Source of the DNA: Selaginella moellendorffii
Taxonomy: Eukaryota; Streptophyta; Lycopodiopsida; Selaginellales; Selaginellaceae
Length of the DNA: 64,000 bases
Reading direction: 5' to 3'
NCBI RefSeq assembly: GCF_000143415.4
Contig: NW_003314273.1
Span: forward strand, 2,268,081-2,332,080
In this document: positions 24,038 through 35,119 of the stretch, piece after piece
How positions within the stretch are numbered: position 1 is the first letter of the stretch
How the letters are laid out: each line of letters begins with the position of its first letter
The notes under the pieces: generated by a model
The model's input: only the letters and a program-made list of their open reading frames with translations
Database searches by the model: none
What the model was told of the DNA's origin: nothing
Position numbers and translations under genes: made by a program

Positions 24038-24630
24038 TACATGTGTGATCTCCTCCTTTCACCGGCGCTGCTGGAGCTAGATCCAGTGATCACGAACCCT
24101 AGCCTGGAACAGTAGGGGCCTCTTCCCTCTCTCGCCGGAGACAATGCCCCCGAAATACCCCCGACGAGGATCAATACCGAGAATGCTGCTGCGCAAGAAG
24201 ATCCAGGCCACGGCTGTGCGCAATCTGGCGCTGGGGAATGCCGATTCCGAGCGGGGAGAGAGGCTGGGCTGCAAATCTTGGCGAAGACGAGGAAGAACCA
24301 GCAATGTGGAGCTCCCGGCACCGCCGCAGCCAAGCGGCGTCACACCTTTGCCCTAAGAAGCGCCATGGCTGTGCCCCCAGCTTCGAGCCTGACGAAGAAA
24401 TTTCCACGCCCAGAGAAAAATGCAGGTACGTGTGGGAGAATATTCTCTTAGTCAGTGCACGAATCTGTTATTTACATTTTCTCCAAACTAGGTACTTTTC
24501 TTACTAGGCAAAATACGTTGTGTAAGCTGATCTTGCGAATGGTCCAGATGCAAATTAAATGTGCTTTGGCATTATATGGCTATATTCATTTTCTTATTTT
24601 TATTATGTGGTTCAAAATTGAATGTTGTTA
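24038..24630. other. GAUT1 upstream region and edge of the repeat block
   Basis: 24038-24430 is GC-rich GAUT1 leader or promoter; a 213-base open frame (24144-24356) has no domain. Past about 24,430 composition falls abruptly to AT-rich mobile-element sequence. Confidence 0.4.
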
Positions 24631-24771
24631 TGTGAGTGCATGGAATATATATTAATTAGCCCAAAAACCTTATATATGAGTGGTTCAAATTAAAATCAAT
24701 CTAATAGTTATTAAAATCCCATTACGTTAATATTAATATATGGCATTATAGCAATACATTTGGACTTCATA
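24631..24771 (-). repeat. LTR of copy A (left side, internally deleted)
   Basis: Starts TGTGAGTGCATGGAATAT and aligns with the 175-base LTRs of copy B, lacking about 30 bases near its start. It ends TTCATA where B has CTCACA. Confidence 0.75.
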
Positions 24772-26676
24772 TCATCCCTTCCTCTCGAAATGATGGAAGA
24801 TAATCAGGATTCTATAGTGAATAGACCAGGATATGAAGGAACATCAGAAGAAAGCATTGATGGATATGTAAGTGGTGTTAATTGTTTTTGATCCCTTTAT
24901 ATGAAATGTTTTAGCTATTGTATATGTATAATTTTTAGAGGATCAGCTTATTGAACATCATGTTGAACTTTATAAACTTGCAACTCAACTTGCCGCAACA
25001 CTCGATACAGTCCCTTCCACTAAGAAAAAAGCCTCTTAAATAAACCATATACCATAGGATTAGGAAAACAAACTAATACTAAGTCATTCACTTTGTACTC
25101 CGTAGGTAGACAATAGTGGGAATTATAGTGCTGTTATTGCCCCACTTGTATGTGGCTCAAGTGTTTATTAAACTTTGTTTAGACCAGTGGAAGAATGTTT
25201 GTTAAATATTAATCCCAAAACTTAACATCGGTAGCTCGTGGCAATCGCAAAGGTAAACTCAACTCTGTTGGTAGTATCAGATTATGACCATAGAGGAGTT
25301 TATATAGTGAAGCACCAACAAAACTCTACACCTTTGTGATATACACATATAAAAAAAATAGCAAATAACCATCCCAATTTGAATATTGAAAATTTATGTA
25401 CTTTGTTATTATCCCTTTGAAGGTCCGAATGAGCCATTTCACCAAACTATCAAACTATGGATGATAAACACTTGTGAAAGTGTGCCATATCCTCAATTGA
25501 GATGTTAAGATGTGAAATGCATCAACTATAAATATGGGACTATTATCCAAAGAATTCGCTCTAAACATAAATACTAGAACACCACTCGATTGAGGGGGAA
25601 ATATTCAACAACAGTTGTAGATGCACTAACAAGAGCTCCGACTTCCATCAACGAGGTATGTAGTTAGAAGTAATAATAACATACTCATTGCCAATAGTCG
25701 ATTGTGGAAAATGCCCTATTAGATTAAATGCTACCAACTCAAACGAACAAGAAATTACAATTGACTATAGCCATCCTTTCGCAACACAAAGGGGAGTATT
25801 ATAAGCTTGGCATCAAATGTAGTTATGCATATATCGGATATTAAGTTACATCTCTACCAATAAAAAGACCTGTACAGCTTTTTAGTCACACAATACTAAT
25901 CTATATGCCCATCTATAATAAGAAAATCATGGTATGTGTGGAGAAAGCATGGAATAAAGATCGAAGGCACTATTAAATGTAAATAATCATTAACAAATGG
26001 TCTTCCTCAAGGCAATATTGAGAATATAAATACCAAAATGATAAATTATTAATAAGTGATACAAAATTCTCAAACTCATTCACAAAACTTTCGGATCCAT
26101 AATTTAACCTTTTGAGCTTTGTCAAAAGAAGGTAAATTTAAAATAATAAGCTCATTAGAAACATGAAATAGAGCGAAGAAGGAAGAGGAGCTCAAGAAAA
26201 GGCATTAGCATTAACTATAGAACTCCCTGGGTAATGAACAACATTAAAATCATATATCTGAAGCTTCAAAGTTTACCAAGCAATACGACCAACCAAGTTC
26301 TTCTGCTTCAATAACAAAGTAACTATAACATAATCATCTTCTAGTAATGTTTGAGAACTATGTATGTAGGTATGAAGTTTTTTGAAACCTTAAATTGCTG
26401 CTAAACACTCTTTTATTGTGGAGTAGTTCACCTTTATGAGTTGTAACGTACACCTCATGTATACAATAGGATGACATTGACTAGGCACACTTAGATTCTC
26501 TTGCATTAACATGCCTCCAAAACCGATATCAAAAGCATCTATGTGCAAAATAAAAGGTCAAATATAGTCAAGACATGCCAAAACTAGATGAGTCATTAAC
26601 AATTCTTTGAGATCTGTAAACGCCTGCTTACAGTCCATGGACTAAATGAAAGATGATATTAACAACTTCAATTATA

Positions 26677-27255
26677 TGTAAGTAACCAAAGTGAACAATT
26701 TGAAAGATGATTTATAAGGGTTTAAATATAAAGGGAAAAAGCCCATGAACAAAAGTGTACCCCTTTTTTCAATCGGTTTTGGGATACTTGGGGTTAAGTG
26801 TTTTTGGGTTTGAATAGGGGTTAGATGACCTTCTGGGAAATTTAAATTTAAGATATTACATTTGGTATTAAAGAGGTGTTATGTTCAATTTTGTTGGTTA
26901 GCTAATGGAATTGCACAATATATTGATTGAAATTTAGTAGGTCCAATTTGCGTTGGCTAGGCTTGACTCGAGGGGTAGGGTGTCAAAAGAGTAGAACTCT
27001 TGGGAGAGTGGTGGCTCTTAGCTTCCATTCACGAGGGCGTGAACTTGTAAGGAAACATGGTGGATTATAAAATCCAAAGAGAATGACTTTAAAAATGATT
27101 CATAAGGGTTTAAATATAAAAGGAAAAGGCCCATAATAAGAATGCACCCTTTTTTCCAATCAGTTAATTGTTTGATCCTTATGGTTAAGTGTCCTTGGGT
27201 TTAAATAGTATTGGGTTGAGTGACCTTTTGGGAAGTCCAAATTCAAGAACTTACA
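26677..27255 (+). mobile_element. Cassandra-like TRIM with 5S rRNA-like LTRs, nested in copy A
   Basis: Two direct repeats, 26677..26860 and 27066..27255, flank a 205-base non-coding interior. Each LTR carries a 5S-rRNA-like core (26791-26842 and 27183-27238): GGTTAAGTGTCCTTGGGTTT then GGGTTGAGTGACC..TTGGGAAGTCC, resembling the 5S A box and C box. After the first LTR (ending TTACA), TGGTATTAAAGA at 26863 resembles a tRNA-Met primer site. Total length 579 bases fits Cassandra elements (about 0.6-0.8 kb). LTRs start TGTAAG/TATAAA. No protein is encoded, so any mobility would be in trans. No clean target duplication remains. Confidence 0.8.
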
Positions 27256-29752
27256 TAATGTTTGCAATAGGATAGTACAATGAAAAAGATGATCAATGAA
27301 ATGGTTGAGATATTGCACTTTGCCTAAAACGTGCTATACATTATATATATATTTTAGAGTAACAGTTAGAATTTTATCAGGATTAACTTACAAAGTTTTA
27401 CAAGAAACACAGTATCCAAGATAAGTTGTGTCCTCGAACATAAACTGATACTTCAATTGCTTTAGCTTTAAATCAATTTTTCGCAACCAATCCAACATCT
27501 TACAAACATTATTAAACAATGCTCTTATGACTTTCCGGTGGATGATGAATGAGGTTCTTTGTGATATATTAGGGTTGATTATTGACTTCATTGATGTTGT
27601 CTTGATCCACTTTGAGGGGATGTAAGAAGAGCATATCTAACCAAATGATATCACCAAAAACTTATAGAAACAAAAAGTGTATGAAAATCAATTTTGGGAA
27701 TATCTTCCTCGGCTATTGGCACTTACTAGTACTTAGAAGCAAAACTTCTCCCCAAATGATTTAGGAGATCAGTAATGTGAAGAAGACGGTACATATTTGG
27801 GATCGTCACTTTGTTTAATGAGTGATAGTTAATGCATAAATGAATACTCCCATCAAACTTCATCACAAGATGAAGTTCACATGCCTAAAAACTCTATGAC
27901 TTTTGAATAACACCTTTTTCCAATATATCCTTGATGTTTGCATATAAAATTTTGATCTCTTTTGGTGATCAATGATGAACAGAAATCTTAATTAAACAAG
28001 CATCTCCAATTGAAATAGGATAATAAGGTGCAATCTTGATCCTAAACAACAAATCAAATTTAAAGAGATCGACATACTCCTTTATGAGTTGGTTAACCCT
28101 TGCAACACAAAAACCATCGAAGGGATTAAAAGAGGGAATAGAAGAACAACACAGAAATATAGGAAAAATAATAGGGAAACAAAAATGATGGAAGTAGAGA
28201 TAGAAGAAAATGGATGAAAGGGAATGAAAGTGAGAGAAATAAAAAAAATATAAAAAAATATAAGATAAAGGGAAGAAGCCTCAAAATCACACTTGGTATG
28301 ATTGTATCGTAACCAATCCATACCAGGGATGAGGTCTAAAACTTGATTTGGCACCACCTATAATGACTGCAACTCAAGCTTGAGATTGCTAATATGCACA
28401 ACTAGGTTTTCCTTATCTCGTGTATATATATGTGTATGGCCATTGCCATAAAGAATGAAAATTAGCTCTGCAAATATAGATTACAATGTATGGCAATAGG
28501 TCAAGCAATAGAAGATATACTCGAGATTGTATCAACCAATATAGCAAGAATAATAGAAGACCTGGAAAATAAACACTTGATGAATTAGTATCGAGTGAAC
28601 CCTTTAATGATACTCCTGAAAGAAAGATGAAAGAGTCACTAACTTATTGGCGTAAGAACCCTCCGCTACTCATGTAATTCCTTGTTTCTTAGAAACATCT
28701 CGGTATCTAAACCTTCCATTGCAATAGCACCAATAGAACATTGTTAATGCCAAGGTTTCCAACTAGGAAATGGAGGTCGCTAATTTGGAAAATGCCAACA
28801 ACACCGATAAGTATGACTAACTTCATTATATGCTCAACAATGGATATCACAGCTACAACTATGTCTTTGCCCTTGAATTTGGGCAGCAACAGCATCAACC
28901 TCTAATGGAATAAAACCATTTCATACAAAAAGTAGAGTTAAAGGATGTGCAATGAAAAGTGGAAGATGTGATATTTTATAACATTGTACTAAGAAAAGAG
29001 CATTGTCAAGGGTGGCTGAAACAAGTGCACGCACAAGTTCCATAAGATCTTAATAAAGTGCTAACTACAACATTTTCAATTTGATTCATTCCAACATATT
29101 TGGCTTTGCACGAAGTAAGAGGTTTCGAAAGTGAATGCCAAATTGCATCATTGACTTAAATGGTCCTTGATGAAAACGATGGGAAGGCATCATCATAATC
29201 ATTGGCATGTCCAAATGTGTGTTGTTTGAAGATGTCTAAGAAAATGCTCCAATCTTTATAAATAGCTACACTTAAACCATTATACCACTACAGTGTCATC
29301 TCTTAGAGACACATAGAAAACTCACACAAATGTCAAGCATCATCCAAAGAATGATATGTGGCAATCACCATAAAGTGATCGAATTAATGGTACACATCAT
29401 CCTCAAGATTCTCATGGAAAAATTCTGCCTGGATGTAAGGATTAATAGTAAGAGCAGAAGAAGTTATACCACATGCCGTGAATGCCACCATTAACTGAGT
29501 GTAATTGTTTAATTACAGCTGCATGGCATCAAGCAACTACACCAACTGCTACTCCAAAGTCAAAAGAGGAGAAGGCTACTGCTTTGCCATGAAGATGAAG
29601 GAAAAAGAAAAATCAAAAGAGAAAAATTTGAAAAAGCTAAAGATTTAAACAATATAAAAGTTAAATTTAAACCAAAATTCCAAATTCAAGCACTTCTCAG
29701 GGACAATCAAAGTTGCCCCTCTCCTCCACCAATATGAGTGCATGGAATATAG

Positions 29753-31248
29753 AAGTTAGATTTTCTCCAAGAACTTTATAGCCTTGGAGAAGAGTAAATG
29801 ATCTTTGCTACCATGAACTCATGAAATGAAGACTTAGAAACTTACATGGAAAACTAATCTTATAAAAATATCATGGTTTTAAATGTAAGTGCTAAAAAAG
29901 TTTATTTCAATTCCAATTTTATAATTATGCTTTGAAAGAATCAATGTTATACATGGCTGAAAACCCATATGTATGGGAGATTGTTAGAAAAAGTGGTAAA
30001 ACATAAATAATTTTTTAAAAATTTCCATTTATAGAAATCAGCTATATTTTTTCCAAATATTATTCTGAAAATAAATGTGAAAATTAGAAAATAATCAAAT
30101 ATTTTTGTATAACTAATTATAAGATAGTTTTAATTTCAGTTAATTTTTTTTACCATTTTTGGTTTGCTTCAGCAAACCTGTAGGGAAGTGGATATACCTA
30201 GAAGATGCTTGGATATTCTAGGATATTTTACCATCTAACGGTTGTTATTCATTTAGATTAATCTTGTATTTGTAATTTATAAATATGTTTATAATTTATA
30301 AACTTTCTTAAACACTTTCTAGTAATTTTTTATTCTACCATCTAATGGTTGATATGAAATAAGATTAATCTTGTGTTTATAAATTATAAATATGTTTATA
30401 ATTATAAAATTTTATTTAATCAATTGGATTAATAAATAAGAATAAAAATATTATTAAGCATAATTCATAACAAATTTTTGTGATAACCTATAGAAAAAAA
30501 AACCATATATGGGAAAAAAAACCAGTGTCGTATCTTTAGTAAGGAGATATAGTACTCACTTCCACGACAAAGATAGCCTTCTTGACAGCCTTGAGGGAGA
30601 TGGCACAGGCTCCTCTGGAGGCAGCAGCCATTGCCAAAGGGTACTACTGTCAACTTCCCAGCCAAGATGAGAGATGCTTTATTTCGTTAAAGTGGAACTT
30701 ATTCAGTAAAGTGGGACATTAATTAGCATGTGTCCACATGCCATTTCCTAGTACTTAATTAATATTTATCAGTTTTTTAATTTATTTTTTATATTTCACA
30801 ATATTATAACACAAAATCATATGAAAAGTTTCTAATTTATAAATTATAAAGCTAAAACTTCAATTTTTTATTGTTGTTATAAAAATAGCATGTGGCCACA
30901 CACCATAAGTGGGATAATAAAAAGTTCCACTTTAACAAAATAAAGTATAGAGCCAACTGCAAAGATTTTCTACTCGAGAGCATCCCGAAATGCAAATCTG
31001 ACTATCCTCTGGTGAGGCTCAAGGGGGACTTCCAGCAGCACTACACTGGATCACGCATGGTATGGCTTCAAGAAGCTGGAAACTTTCCTAGACTTTGCTG
31101 GAGCTGCTCATAGGCATCTGGACGGGGTCAGGCTGCCAGAAGCTTCTTCACTTGAAGAAGTTGGAAGATAACAAGATCAAGGGCAAGGACAACATCAAGA
31201 ACAGGTGCTTCTGTTCTTGACGAGGAGGAGGAGCTTGACGAGGTTGCG
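29753..31248. other. AT-rich repeat flank with gene-like fragments
   Basis: 29,753-30,460 is AT-rich and includes a GGTTTGCTTCAGCAAACC hairpin at 30163-30180 and a tandem duplication (30219-30415). 30,500-30,665 (minus) and 30,940-31,240 (plus) are GC-richer and read in short gene-like frames, for example YGFKKLETFLDFAGAAHRHL near 31,060-31,120, but frames shift and no family is recognised. They may be captured or pseudogenised exons. Confidence 0.4.
30219..30415. repeat. Diverged tandem duplication, about 100 bases per unit
   Basis: Both halves contain TACCATCTAA(C/T)GGTTG, AGATTAATCTTGT and TATAAATATGTTTATAAT in the same order. The halves differ by small indels. Confidence 0.6.
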
Positions 31249-31464
31249 ATGACTCTAGAACCAGAGGAGGAAAAGAAGAAGGAAGAAAAAGCAATGGTGG
31301 ATGTGAAGAAGTGGAAGAAAGCTACCACGGTTAGCGTCCAGGCAACATGGAAAGCCCAGGCTCCCACAAGCAATGCCAAGGCACAAGGAGTGAACAAGAG
31401 TAGCAGCAGTGGCAAGCTCAAGATGGGGGGTGGAAAGCTAAGCATGAGCTCCCGCCTTGTTTGA
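31249..31464 (+). CDS. Hypothetical acidic/Lys-rich C-terminal fragment
   Basis: An open frame of 71 codons ending TTTGA. The frame is also open upstream through an acidic DEEEELDEVA run to about 31,200. The product is Glu/Lys-rich then Lys/Ser/Gly-rich (KMGGGKLSMSSRLV). A TCAAG|AACAGG near 31,200 might be an acceptor. Not recognised; possibly the last exon of a gene whose upstream exons lie in 30,940-31,200. Confidence 0.3.
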   Translation: MTLEPEEEKKKEEKAMVDVKKWKKATTVSVQATWKAQAPTSNAKAQGVNKSSSSGKLKMGGGKLSMSSRLV

Positions 31465-31971
31465 GGCTCTGTTTCACGGAGAATGTGGCTGAGAGTAGCC
31501 TCGCTGATGGATTGATTGATTATCATGGTGTGACTTGAGCTGCGAATTTTCGTTAATAGGGTGGACTGACGCTGACTACTATCAGTCAACGCTATCTCAT
31601 TACTGTTCTAATGAGCTCATTCTAATGAGTTCATTGATGTGCTTAAAAAGCTGGTAAAGAATTAGTGACTAACGTTGACTTCGATAACTACTATAATCTA
31701 CTGATAAGAAATGTTATTGAAAGTTTATATTTTTAAAAACAGGAAATTAAATGTCCAAAGTGTTTGTTTGAGACTTGCAATATAATCTCCCAATTGAATA
31801 TCTCTCTGTTGTCTTAATGAAAAATTGTTGTCTTGTTGCCTTGTTTGAGACTTGCAAATCATAACCTCCTACTTCAAATGCCTCCAGACTTCTCCATCTG
31901 TTATAATTTTGATTGAATACGGCCAACAAGCCTTTGCCTGTTGCGGTTTAGAAAAACCGAAGTAATTTGTT

Positions 31972-33832
31972 TCATGAATCTTCATTCTGTGCCTGCAACC
32001 TCAAGCGTATCATCAGTCCAAAACGACTGAAAATTATACCTCCTTTCGCTCTAAGCTCCATCGAGCTCAAGCTTAACCTCCGAGGTGGAAGGCTAGTTCA
32101 AGCAGAAGTTATACTTTAACTCGAGGCATGGAGACTGTTTACCTTGGCATCTGAGTCGTGTACACGAGCAGCCAAATGCAAACCTCCAGAATTGGCCGAG
32201 TGATTTGCCTCAACCACGGGCTTCTCCAGATTCTCCACCTCACGGATCCTAAAAGTGCTCCATTAGTCACTTGTTCTATCTCTCAAGCATGAAGACTTAC
32301 CTGTGGGAGTGCTTGTTGCCGGGCCTCCTCATCCCAAACTCGATGATCCTTTGCATGTGCTTCTCCATCTCAGCTCACTTCTCCGCTGCTGCCGGAAGCC
32401 GAACAATGAAAGCATCTCCAGGATCGAACACAGTGCCACGACAAGACAATGGATCCAAAGCCTGTTCCTGGGCTCTTCAATCATTGCCGCTCTGACGAGC
32501 AGCACTCGACAAGAATGGATCCTCCGGGAGAGAAGCTCTTGGCACCTTCTTGTGCTCGTCGACTCCGTGGATCGCTGCTGGTGGATCTCGTCCCAATGAT
32601 GGCGTCAGGCGGTCGTCAACCGAATTGGTAGCAGCACCATAGATTGGATTCATCTTGAGAAAAGCCGAAGGTGGCAGTCGCCTTGGAGGCCTTGTGAGTG
32701 GAGGACTGGCCACCTTTGTGCTGGCATTTAGCTGCGACGGTCGAAGCTGCTGCTTGCTCCTCTCTTGAACGAAGGAATCGAGCTTGTCCCGGAGCTCTGC
32801 GTCCTCAATCTTGCTCAAGGGAACGAGATACTCTTGCTGACTGCCGCTGCTACCGCCAGGAAGATGGCTGCTCCCGACGTAGCGCACCAGGATGTTGTTC
32901 GCCTTCTTTCTTCTTCCCTTCACGAGTATCCAGATGCCGTTGACGATGGCCACCATAGCAAGCAGGAAAAGGACGATGCCTGCTGCAAGCAGCCCCGGTG
33001 TCGAAAACGCTGCCGCCGCCGCTGCTGCTGTTGATGATGACGACCACAGAGGCGGAGCAATAGACAAGGGGCCAGGCGGAGGCGGCAATGAAAACGTGTG
33101 AAAGACAGACGACCCTGGTTGCCATGTTATCGTGTCATGAGCGGGCCTTGGTCGCCAAGTGGTTGTCCCAGAAGAAGGTGGCGGCCCTGTATGCTGCTTT
33201 GCTGGTGGAGGTGGGTGTTGCTTTGCTCCTCCTCCGTGGCTGTGCTGCTTTGATCCATGGCTTGTTGATGGAGGTGGCGGACTGTACTGGTGCTGCTTTG
33301 CTGCGCCGTGGCTTGCTGGTGGAGGTGGCGGACTGTGCTGGTGCTGCTTTGCTGCTCCATTGTTTGTTGGTGGTGGACTGTGCTGGTGCTGCTTTGCTGC
33401 TCCGTGGCTTGCTGGTGGAGGTGGTGGTGCTCCATGGCTGTCCTGCTTTGGAGGTGGTGCTCCTCGATGGCTGTGCTGCTTTGCTGCTCCATGGTGTTGC
33501 TCTGCTGGTGCTGGTGGAGGTGCCTGACTGTGAGCGCTGCTGTGAGGTGGCGGAGCTCCTCTCGCCCTCCTTGGCGATGGTTTGGGAGGCGGTATGCTAC
33601 CTGGAGGTGGCAGTCTCGTTTTGGGCGGTGTCGCCCTCCTGTGCCCTGGCGAGGCGGATGCACGCTCCTGTGCGCAGCTGGAGGTGGCGCCCGACGAGGC
33701 GGAGACGAGATGATGCTAGCCATATTTCTTGCTTACCGAATTCGCTTCCGAGAAACCTGTTTTTTTAGATCATGAAGGTTTAGTGCATATAAATACCTGG
33801 TCTAGATTCTCGTACAGACGCATTATCTGCAT
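31972..33832 (-). pseudogene. Pro/His-rich single-pass membrane protein gene with two in-frame TGA codons
   Basis: Four exons follow splice rules and keep phase: 33832..33797 (MQIMRLYENLDQ), 33718..32301, 32248..32143 and 31992..31972 (AQNEDS then TGA). The product has a long Pro/His/Gln-rich segment with repeats like SPPPPPASHGAAKQHQ, a membrane span (LLAAGIVLFLLAMVAIVNGIWI) and a basic KGRRKKANN stop-transfer, then a cytoplasmic tail with EYLVPLSKIEDAELRDKLDSF and, past the stops, FDPGDAFIVRLP. The layout recalls extensin-like or PERK-type surface proteins, but no kinase follows. Exon 2 contains TGA at 32479..32477 and 32377..32375, each one C-to-T step from CGA. An alternative is a spliced-out 180-base intron covering both. 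The start is uncertain. Confidence 0.55.
33280..33500 (-). repeat. Tandem Pro/His-rich coding repeat
   Basis: About 50-60-base units (TGCTGCTTTGCTGCTCCGTGG-like on the plus strand, varied) repeat four to five times within the gene above and encode PPPPPASHGAAKQHQHS-like blocks. Confidence 0.6.
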
Positions 33833-34654
33833 CTTCCCCCCAAAAAAACAGGAAAAGGGGAAAGAAGAGCGAGCTCATTGATAAACTCTCAGGCTCAATT
33901 CTAGGAGAAAGATCAAAGATGAGAATGTTCCTTCACCATGCTCCATGCATAAGAATTTGATCAAAATCTCACTGTAGAAGCTCACGTTATTTGAGAATTC
34001 TTTTCATTGTCTTCAACGGGCACACGGATCAGGTTGGGGTTGATGTTTAATATTTGATCATAGTGCAGTGATAAATAACGACTTAAATTACCATCTTTAC
34101 CACTATATTTAAAGCTTTATTTTTGGACTTAAAATTTAGTCGTACATTTGTCACAAATAACTATTAAACATCACGACTATATTTTTCGTTTTATAACCAT
34201 TATAAATGACTTAAAATTCAGTTATAAATTGCAACTACAAATGTCAACTTAGGTTTGCTTAAGCAAACCATAAAGCCAAGAGTTCAAGCATTAACTACTG
34301 TCAAGGAAGAGGAGGTTAGCATTAGATAGTTTAGAGAATGAAGAGGATTACAACCAAGCTAAAGGACAGTCTTATATAAACAGAGTTATGTCACAATAGT
34401 AGTTCAACTTGCTAATTTGCACAATTGGTAATTGTCCTTGGCTGGCATGAAACTACTATGCATAGGATTATGACTGAACATAAAGAATTTTTTTAACTCT
34501 AGTCAGAAATAATGACTACTAAAAATAACTGTGTATTTTAACTTAAATTTATAAAACTACTGTGACTTAAATTGTAGTTATAATATCAATGGAAAGCTTA
34601 ATGACAAAAATTTAAGTTTTATATGCGAATTTTTGGCAATAACTTAAAACTAAA
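33833..34654. other. AT-rich stretch with a perfect palindrome
   Basis: No gene. GGTTTGCTTAAGCAAACC, a perfect 18-base palindrome, lies at 34253-34270 and nearly matches the one at 30163. Related ACTTAAAATT(C/T)AGT-like segments occur at about 34,128, 34,210 and 34,540, suggesting a degraded small repeat. Confidence 0.4.
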
Positions 34655-35119
34655 TCAGGCTTGTGTAGTAATCTTGTTCATGTCGGGCACATTCTGCAAC
34701 AATGAGCCAGCTGCCTCATCGGCTCCCCCGATGATGCTGGATTGAAAGAGCCAGCAGGTCCCCCAGTTAGGATCAGGATCACTGAGTAGGAGCTCAATGC
34801 TTTGTACTGGATTGTTGGCAGTGTCCAGTGCTGGCCACTGAGCCCAGGCAAGCTTGATGCTACCAGGAACTCGTACTTGATTGGGAGTGTCCAGCCCTGG
34901 CCACTGAGCCCATGACACATAATCGATGCCAAAATTCTTCCACACATATGCAATCCTGCCATAGACACCTTGCTCGATGTCTGTGGAGAAGACGCTGTAG
35001 ACGTGGATGAAGGCCCCAACGAGGGACTTGGAATCCATGGCCTGCTTAGTGTCCAGGGTGACATAGCACAGCCCATCATTGGCTGAAAGAACCATCACCT
35101 GGAACTCAAGGAGAGCCAT
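34655..35119 (-). CDS. Hypothetical protein with a duplicated WAQWPxLDT motif
   Basis: A 154-codon uninterrupted frame from ATG 35119, GC-richer than its flanks. The product contains SWAQWPGLDTPNQVRVPGSI followed by LAWAQWPALDTANNPVQSI, an internal duplication of about 24 residues, and ends in ADEAAGSLLQNVPDM. No family is recognised. It may be a real single-exon gene or a gene fragment carried in the repeat block. Confidence 0.4.
   Translation of the reverse strand: MALLEFQVMVLSANDGLCYVTLDTKQAMDSKSLVGAFIHVYSVFSTDIEQGVYGRIAYVWKNFGIDYVSWAQWPGLDTPNQVRVPGSIKLAWAQWPALDTANNPVQSIELLLSDPDPNWGTCWLFQSSIIGGADEAAGSLLQNVPDMNKITTQA

Larger units (their letters stand above)
24631..29752 (-). mobile_element. 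Ty3/gypsy LTR retrotransposon copy A, decayed
   Basis: Collinear with copy B (46,121-51,765) along most of its length, but with many more C-to-T and G-to-A differences and no long frames. Recognisable minus-strand pieces are integrase-region sequence (about 25,400-26,200), an RT piece with CKMLDWLRKIDLKLKQLK (27388-27591), a protease-RT linker with DLIPGMDWLRYNHTKCDFE (28082-28357), a zinc-knuckle region (28707-28898) and gag (about 28,950-29,600). The left LTR is shortened; the right LTR breaks off after about 20 bases at 29752. A Cassandra-like element sits inside at 26677-27255. It is non-autonomous. Confidence 0.8.

Noticed and set aside
31128-31589. 153-codon minus frame with a hydrophobic stretch
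   Set aside because: Antisense to a Glu/Lys-rich frame; Ser/Phe/Leu richness is what the complement of GAA/AAG codons gives.
33127-33723. 198-codon His/Gln-rich minus frame
   Set aside because: Overlaps the Pro-rich frame that joins in phase with the transmembrane segment; the His/Gln frame is the shifted reading of the same tandem repeat.
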